Shown here piece by piece: positions 57,660-64,000 of a stretch of 64,000 bases of DNA. Under the pieces are notes generated by a model that saw only the letters and a list, made by a program, of their open reading frames with translations, was not told where the DNA came from and made no database searches. Source of the stretch: Vitrella brassicaformis (Eukaryota; Sar; Vitrellaceae); the NCBI GenBank assembly GCA_001179505.1, contig CDMY01000581.1, positions 263,375-327,374 on the forward strand. Direction: 5' to 3'. Position 1 is the first letter of the stretch; every line of letters begins with the position of its first letter. Both the position numbers and the translations under genes were made by a program.

Positions 57660-60105
57660 TTATTGTATGACACAGCACTTGTTCTGCTTGTCGGGACCGG
57701 GGGCCTGTGCGGGGGGCGGTGGGGCGGTGGCTAGGCCGGCCTGCCCACCCGGCATGTGAGTCACCATCACCACAGAACCCGCACCACCTCCACCCAGCTG
57801 CACACACCACGTCGTCACGTCACTCAGTGCATGAACAGGCCGACTGCTCTGCATGGGCACGTGGCACGTACCTGTGTTGGCATGGCGACGATGCCTGGGT
57901 TCTGTTGGTGGAGTTCCATGGTGTGGCCGCGCTGGTAGAGGTTGCGCGTCTCGACGCTCAGCAGCCGCTGCATCTCGGGGAGACAGTCCTTGTACAAACG
58001 ACCTGGCCGATGGGAAAATAAGAAGGGTCGAACTGCCGTGTCATGACGAGTGGACTGGCGTACATACCGTTAGCAGGCACGCCGAGGGCATGAAATCCCC
58101 ATCGATTGGTCTTGTCGCGCTGCAGACGGGCGATGATCAGACCGCTCGACATGCCCGCGTCACTCAGCTACAGACAGACACACACGCACAACCACACGCA
58201 TAGATTGATGTGCAGTGCAAGGACGTGTGTCTTGTCTAGGGGAAGGCAAAATGTGTGTGTGCATGTACCCACCTGGTATCTGCAGTACTCGTCTCCCGTG
58301 TTGGGGTCGACAACACGCGCATACGGGTTGGCCACTTGCTGCATCGCATCAACGCCCGCCGACAGACGTGCACATACAAGAGGCGATGGTATATATGGCG
58401 TGGTGGTTGCTCGCTTCGCTACCCACCCTGAATGTTCTGTTGGGCGAATATATGTTGATGCAGAAGTACAGGCAGGCCACCTCTGGCCCCACACGATCCA
58501 GATAACACGTTATCTACACACACCACACGCCATTGTGAGACCTTTCTGTCTGCGAGCCGATGTATGTTATGTGTGCATGGCATCGATACCTGCTCGTCGT
58601 CTCCCTCTCCCTCGCCCGTCAGGTTGTCGCCGCTATGAATGATGCCGTGTCTCTTGGATTCCAGGTTGCCGAAGAAGACGCTCTCGATCATCTGCCCATT
58701 CTTGTCCAGGAGGACGCATGACGCATCCAGGTCGACCTCACCCATCGTCGTGTCCCACCCCAGGGCACTGAGTGCACACGCCAGACAGACAGACAGACAG
58801 ACACACGGGTGTATATGTTTCGAAGCGTCCAGGCAGTGTCTGTGTGTGAGTGGTGCTGCACCAGATGACCGCAGACTGACTGGACGCGAAGTCAAATACA
58901 TTGCCTGTTTGACACACGAGCACAAGAAGAATCGATCAGCTAGCTGAGGAAGGACACGACACAGTTCTTCCTTCCGTGCGGCTCGGCTGTGCTGCTGACT
59001 GCCTGACTGACCCTTTCTCATGCTGAAGGCGAGTTTCTGTCGCTTGGGTGCTGTGGGGATGAAGATGCGGATGGTTTCCTGGATGGGGTTGAGTATGTCC
59101 ATGAAGTGGGCGCCCTGCAAGACTTGGTCGATGGTCCTGACCTTCCACTGCCCTGCCGCGTTGTGTCGGTGCATCACGCACAGGATGTCCGCCGTGTGGT
59201 TGCCCTTGTCGCTCAACTTGTACTGGACCAACCAAGAAAGGACGACGCGATATGAATGCATCGACCATGCTCACCCTCCGGCGACCCTCCCTCACCTGTG
59301 CTAGTGTTGGCTTGGTCCCGGTGGCGGAATACGTCGCCTCGTCAACGACGCGGAACATGCCCTGCAGCACGTTCGCAAAGGTGCCTGCGACAACACACAC
59401 ACACACACACACACACACACCGAAATAGATGCACCCACACGGCCTGTGTGTTTGATTGATCTGACCGTCTGTCTGACCACTGACTGACCTCCGGAGAAGC
59501 AGCATACGACGAATACGAGCAGCGAGACGTCCTGCCCGAGTCTGTCGAGGTGAACGGTGATCTTCTCGTCCACATCGGGGTCCTTGCCGTCGAGCGAGTC
59601 ACCGCTGTGCACACAGCGATACGCAATGGTTTCAGTTGGTTTTCAGGACATCACCACGAAGGTTACCTGTGTGTGATGGCGCGACCCAACGCCTTCATGT
59701 TGTTGTAGTAGCACGCATCACATATGTGACCGGCCGAGTTCACCACCTGCACACCCCCACACACACCCCGATGCATCCATCCATCCCCCCATCCACCCTG
59801 CAGGCCAGGCAGAGAGACTCCTGTCCTGTCGGTGTCGTGTTGTGTTGTGCTCACCACGCACTGGATGTCCATGTCCACCTGCACGGCATGGACACCAACA
59901 ACAAACAGGATTGGGATGCCAACACGGGTGAGTGGGGGTGTCTATGCCACACGACACGTACCTCCTTGACGCCAGCCAGGAACTCCCATGAGAGACAGAA
60001 GGCGAGGCGCTTGACCTCCGTGGCGACGGGGAAGTCCTCACTGCGTGTGAGCCGTCTGCCATGCAACGCCATCTCATCGCTGGAGTATGCCGGAGGCGAT
60101 GCCAT
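57660..60105 (-). CDS. Double TerD-domain protein with C-terminal CaaX box, ~468 aa
   Basis: Thirteen exons from 60105-59962 to 57797-57660 splice in frame (1407 nt). TerD domains are calcium-binding beta-sandwiches linked in bacteria to tellurite resistance and chemical stress; similar proteins occur in some protists. The N-terminal copy (about residues 15-240) shows YYNNMKALGRAITHSGDSLD and VFVVCCFSGG. The second (about 240-400) shows ALGWDTTMGEVDLDASCVLL, FFGNLESKRHGIIHSGDNL and LIIARLQRDKTNRWGFHALG. Acidic ligand positions (DLDAS, GDN) are kept in the second copy and partly lost in the first. A Gly/Pro tail ends in NKCCVIQ, where CVIQ fits a prenylation CaaX box next to a palmitoylatable Cys, suggesting membrane anchoring. 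ATG 60105 is the first in-frame Met; the frame stays open further upstream. Confidence 0.85.
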
Positions 60106-60500
60106 CTGATCTGGGGGATGACCACTCGCAACACTCGCACCCGACGTTGCCGAGAAGAAGGACGTCAGTTTCTGTCCGCTCAGCGGGGTTGCTGGTGTTC
60201 TGTGTCCTTTGTTGGTAGCGTGTTGTTGTCTTTGCTGATGCTGTTGTTGTACATGTGCTGTTTGTGTTTGTGTTTTGGTTTTGTCTAGGGTACACTTGCA
60301 GGGTAAGGGTTTCGATGTTCTGTCGCCGATCAGGGTGTCTGTGTCGTTCTGCCACGGCTGCACCGATGACAGCCTGAGGGGGATGCCAGGGGCCACAGGT
60401 CTACAGTCTTAGCGTCTTTCGCTGCATGCATCGTGACCGCTGGGGGCGCCCCCCATTGCAGGCCTAGTGGACTTGGCCTAGTGAACTTGAAAAGCGAAGA

Positions 60501-60905
60501 ATGATACCGTCTCCCGAGCGTCCGTCGTCGTCTGTTGAGGCGGTGGGAGGCAGCCCTGCTGGTGCATCCCCCGTAACACCATACTACACACCAAGTCAGA
60601 CACAACAAACCACCTCCGAGTCGGCCCCTCAGGGTCATCTCATTTCTCATGTCTCTGTTGTCTGTGTAGCTGCAGCAGGAGTGTCGCCCACGACGAGTGA
60701 CCCGCAGAATGTCACTGCCACGAGCCTCTACCTGCCGCCGGCTCCAGCCCCTTCGCCCGCCTACGGCCAGGCAATCATGATGCCAGGGGCTGCATCCTAC
60801 TACACGCCGGTGGGTGTGGGGGGCTCGCCGCAGTCACCCCACTTCGTGGCAAGGACACAGCAGCCGAAGCTCAAGAAGCGCTCCTGCCCCTGGTGCTGCT
60901 GCTGA
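60501..60905 (+). CDS. Small Pro/Ser-rich protein with Cys-rich tail
   Basis: ATG 60501 opens a 134-codon frame. A 36-base segment at 60634-60669 has GT...AG ends and could be an intron whose removal keeps the frame (122 aa). The protein is rich in Pro, Ser, Thr and Tyr (YLPPAPAPSPAYGQAIM) and ends in KKRSCPWCCC. Clustered C-terminal Cys after basic residues suggests palmitoylation and membrane attachment. No domain is recognised. It is divergent from the TerD gene. Confidence 0.55.
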   Translation: MIPSPERPSSSVEAVGGSPAGASPVTPYYTPSQTQQTTSESAPQGHLISHVSVVCVAAAGVSPTTSDPQNVTATSLYLPPAPAPSPAYGQAIMMPGAASYYTPVGVGGSPQSPHFVARTQQPKLKKRSCPWCCC

Positions 60906-61379
60906 TCATAAATGGTGGAATTGAGCTGAATGCATTGTGTGCTCTGAGGCATTTGTGGCTTGCGGCCATATGGCATACATATGCCTGGCTGGTGGAGGGA
61001 TGCATCGCCTGCAGGTGTGAGTGGGGTCCGGGAGGGGGAGCCTGTGTGTCTGAGTGAGTGAGTGAGTGAGTGAGTGAGAGCTCTCGACGTACGTCTTTGA
61101 TGGACGTACGTATTCATGGAGGACGGACGGACAGGGAAAGACTCAGAGGTACACATAGAAACGTATGTGTCGGCTGGCTGGCTGGCTGACGGACTGTCCG
61201 TCTATGTGTCCGTCTATGTGCGATCTCTCTCTATGGGTACGTACGGTGCACACATACGTACGTACGTACAACACCTCTGTGCCACACACGACAGGCCACG
61301 TCACGCCACAAACGCGCACGTACTGGATAAATATACACACACACGTGCAGTGAGTGCACGAGCATAGCTTCCCGCCCTC
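60906..61379. other. Convergent intergenic region
   Basis: It contains a GAGT tetranucleotide run near 61056-61078, a GGCT run near 61170-61188 and ACGT-rich DNA near 61250-61270. No exon is supported. Confidence 0.4.
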
Positions 61380-62970
61380 TCACTGAATTGTCCATCCGCC
61401 TGAAACACACATATAACCAGACAGGACAGGACAAGCACACCTGACCTGATGCAATGCATTCAACGCAATGAGTCCGTCCGCATGGCGGCTGGCTGGCTGG
61501 CTGCAGTCATTGAATGCATTAGCCGACCCACTTACCGTCGATCACTTGTGAGGCGCCGGTGATACAGGTAGCCGCCTCGGAGCACAGAAACGCGACATAC
61601 TCACCTGACACCACAAACCAATACAGAGAGGTCACATGCCACGCCCATAAACCCGGCCATCCTCTCTCTCGTCCCGTCCCGTCCCGTGCTAACTAACCAA
61701 CTAACTCACCGACGTGTCTTGCCGGGGTGAACATCTTGTTGGGGTGCTTTGCCGACACGAGCTTCGTTTCGGCCTCTTCGATTGAGATGCCCTTGTCTTG
61801 GCTCAGCCGGACCACCTGCTTGTGCACGAGGTCCGTGTTGACCCACCCCGGGCACACGGCATTGACAGTTACACCCGTCTCCGCCATCTCAAGCGCGGCT
61901 GCCTTGGTCAGACCCAACACACCTGACACGCACTCATCCAGCCATATATCTCCAGGGGTGTGTGTGTGTGTGTGTGGTCCCGCACACCGACCATACCATG
62001 TTTGGCGGCACAGTAGGCCGTCTTGTTTGGCGACGCCACCAGGCCATGGGCAGATGAGATGTTGATCAACCTGAATGAATCACCACATCAAGACACACAC
62101 TACACACACAGACGGGCCGGCCACACGAGTGCCGTGCCTACCTGCCGTATACGGATGTCTTTTGTTCGGCGCTGAGGTCCCTCCAGTGTCTGAGTGCACT
62201 CTGCATGGTGAGGAAGGGTGCCGTCAGGTGGAGGGCCATCAGCTGCTGCCACTTGTCTAGAGGGAAGTCCACCAGCGGACTCGTGTGCTGCAGCCCGGCA
62301 TTGTTGACAACGATGTCCAAGCCACCCAGAGTCTTCAAATATTACACACACACATGGTATGGACAGCAACAAAACGAAGGAGGGAGCGATAGATATGGAT
62401 GGGATGAGTGCGCATCTTTCCCCCCCCACCTCGATGGTCTGTTTGATGAGAGCCGGCGGCCCCTCTGGCGTCGAAAGATCTGCCTGGATGTAATGAAGTC
62501 TGCACAAACGCACAAACACACACGCACAGCAAGGAGGTCAGGTCGGTCATCCAACCCACCATCATGCAACCAACAGTGATCATGTCATGCCGTCTGCTCA
62601 CTCTGCCGCTGGGAAGTCTTTTTTCAGCGTCGCAACCACAGCCTCCTGCAGTGCAGTGACCACTCACACACACCCGCATCAACAGACAGAAGCCATGGAT
62701 GATGTGCACCACCCTCCTGTCTGCTCACCGCAGCCTCTCTCGGCCTCGATCCCGAGATGACCACTCGGCAGCCGTGGTCACAAAGCGCCTCAGCGATGCC
62801 GAGGCCGATGCCTGCAACACACAGACAGACAGACAGGCATCATACCATGAGTGTGTGCTGTCCCTTCGATCTTTCATGTGTGCGTCATTCGTACCAGCAG
62901 TGCTGCCAGTGATGACTGCCCGCTTCCCGCGGAGGGATAGCAGCGATTTGGCGGCGCCGTTGGCCGACAT
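61380..62970 (-). CDS. SDR-family 3-hydroxybutyrate dehydrogenase-like
   Basis: Nine exons: 62970-62895, 62811-62729, 62645-62602, 62499-62430, 62332-62142, 62070-61997, 61922-61710, 61604-61536 and 61399-61380 (840 nt, 279 aa). The Rossmann NAD site is [18 protein letters not shown]; the structural motif [10 protein letters not shown] and the catalytic ISSAHGL...YCAAKHG (Ser, Tyr, Lys) are present, then [13 protein letters not shown]. It closely resembles bacterial-type D-beta-hydroxybutyrate dehydrogenases, which interconvert 3-hydroxybutyrate and acetoacetate. The last 20-base exon supplies the conserved GGWTIQ end. No organelle leader is visible, so a cytosolic place is likely. Other SDR substrates are possible. 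Confidence 0.9.
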
Positions 62971-63494
62971 GGTGCTGATGGGGAAAGGAGCCGTGGGTGG
63001 GATGGATACAAGGTGAAGCAGGGCTAGGCAGATCTCACGCCTCATCCATACCCATAGTCATCTCTGCGCATCGTTCGGTTGGCCGGAGAGATCGTTTGCG
63101 CTTCTCTCTCTCGGCTAAGCTCGCCGTGCTGCGAGGAGGGAGGGGAGTGGGTTGGATTCTTGGGCCCGTACGTATGGTGGTGTGCTCTGATGCTGCCACA
63201 GGAAAAGGACAAAGGTCAACGCACTTTCACGACCCCCCCAAAAGCACCCAGCTGGGGGGAGTGCTCTAGGCTACTTTTTTTCCGCCCGTTGGTTCGTCGG
63301 ATCGGTTCTTTCGGGGTTGCCAATCGACCCAATGAATCAACCGAAAAAAACGCACACGGAAAAGACGCCAGGAAAGCGCATGCAGCCCCCACCCTTCAAA
63401 ATCAGTCCCAGTGTGAAGGCCCCTCACGCACAACGGCGAACAGAGCTCGGGTGAGAAACACACCCACGCCGCCTCGTCATTGGCTCCTCTGAAG
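62971..63494. other. Divergent intergenic/5' region
   Basis: It is upstream of the dehydrogenase gene and before the SelB-like fragment. A short open segment with ATG 63331 (MNQPKKTHTEKTPGKRMQ) ends at a GT near 63450 and could be a 5' exon of the rightward gene, but nothing conserved supports it. Confidence 0.35.
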
Positions 63495-63650
63495 GGCAAG
63501 GCACCGTGCTGACGGGGACATTGCTGCAATTGCATTGCTGTCGGGGCGGCTGGAGGTCGGCCAGAACATCGTCATCTACCCACACGCAGTGCAGACGCGC
63601 ATCAGGACCATTCAAGTGCCAAGATGGGGCAAGGAGGTGTCTTCTGATGG
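63495..63650 (+). pseudogene. SelB/EEFSEC-like EF-Tu domain II fragment, frame broken
   Basis: GQGTVLTGTLL is typical of the second domain of the selenocysteine-specific elongation factor (EEFSEC/SelB). The matching continuation SGRLEVGQNIVIYPHAVQTR is found just after it but in another frame. The break is a 14-base duplication (63527-63540) made of caattg plus a second cattgctg. It may be a pseudogene, an assembly error or a recent mutation. The rest of the gene would lie beyond the window, since a GTGAGT donor follows at 63651. Confidence 0.45.
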
Positions 63651-64000
63651 GTGAGTGATTGTGTTTTGTGTGTACGTGTTCGGAGTTTCAAATAGGACCT
63701 CGCTAGTGCGTCGCAGACCGTGTGTCCATCTGTGCCCCGGCAATCGGAGGCGAGGAGCTGACGGACGGTCGGTCGGTCACTGCCTAAGGTGCGAGACGGT
63801 GTGTTTCATGGCCAATCGGCGTGCATATGAGACAGACGTTCCAAGAAACATTCACGGGCGAACAGAAAACAACAGAGGACCCAGACGAACATGTAGAAGA
63901 GAACACAGACAACACTATGACAGATATGTACGAAAACACGCAAAGACACGCAACAGAAACCATCGATTGTCAACAGGCCAAGACACCGAAGCATCTGGAC
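63651..64000. other. Window edge, no clear feature
   Basis: It follows the SelB-like exon and is probably intron or downstream DNA. I see no exon with support. Confidence 0.35.

Noticed and set aside
63331-63450. ATG-led Lys-rich segment as the start of the SelB-like gene
   Set aside because: It does not resemble the GTPase domain that should precede domain II, so I do not join it to the fragment.

Overview
This is nuclear DNA from a protist, most likely a photosynthetic alga. Genes are dense and split into many small exons by short GT-AG introns. Most introns are about 60-120 bp, commonly have TG-rich tails ending in gtgtgcag, and are full of tetranucleotide microsatellites. The content points to a plastid-bearing microbial eukaryote: a plastid-type rubredoxin with a bipartite leader, an SfsA protein of bacterial type, a starch-binding CBM20 protein and a plant/alga-like TauD-family oxygenase. 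A chromerid alveolate (Vitrella-like) would fit, but that is inference from style and gene content only. Exon coordinates were read by hand from splice sites. Where I could, I checked that the exon lengths keep the reading frame.

Layout, left to right: TPR-repeat protein (-); tRNA-Arg(CCU) (-); plastid rubredoxin (+); unknown protein (-); EF-hand-like protein (+); mitochondrial D-lactate dehydrogenase (-); SfsA nuclease-like protein interrupted by an assembly gap (+); TauD-like dioxygenase (-); CBM20 protein (+); a giant 40-exon gene at 20.4-31.5 kb (+); unknown 677-residue protein (-); EGF/TM/RING-H2 E3 ligase (+); 2OG-Fe(II) oxygenase (-); disordered protein (+); TFIIH p62/Tfb1 (-); coiled-coil protein (+); ER FKBP (+); a small unknown locus (-); coiled-coil protein (-); unknown protein (+); an inverted truncated FKBP copy (-); double-TerD protein with a CaaX tail (-); small Cys-tailed protein (+); SDR 3-hydroxybutyrate dehydrogenase (-); and a SelB/EEFSEC-like fragment (+) at the right edge. 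Most neighbours are divergent or convergent pairs.

The most striking object is the giant gene. Continuous splice phasing joins a beta-grasp-like N-terminus, TPRs, an NYN (Regnase-like) RNase domain, zinc-binding and RING-like clusters, a VWA domain with an RRM-like insertion, a UBC (E2) fold and a C-terminal U-box (E3). If the model is right, one polypeptide of about 2,455 residues would carry RNA-binding or RNase modules together with its own E2 and E3. A second, unrelated transmembrane RING-H2 ligase lies about 4 kb downstream of it.

Metabolic genes include mitochondrial D-lactate oxidation, ketone-body or hydroxybutyrate metabolism and starch binding. They show no obvious operon-like relation, as expected for a eukaryote.
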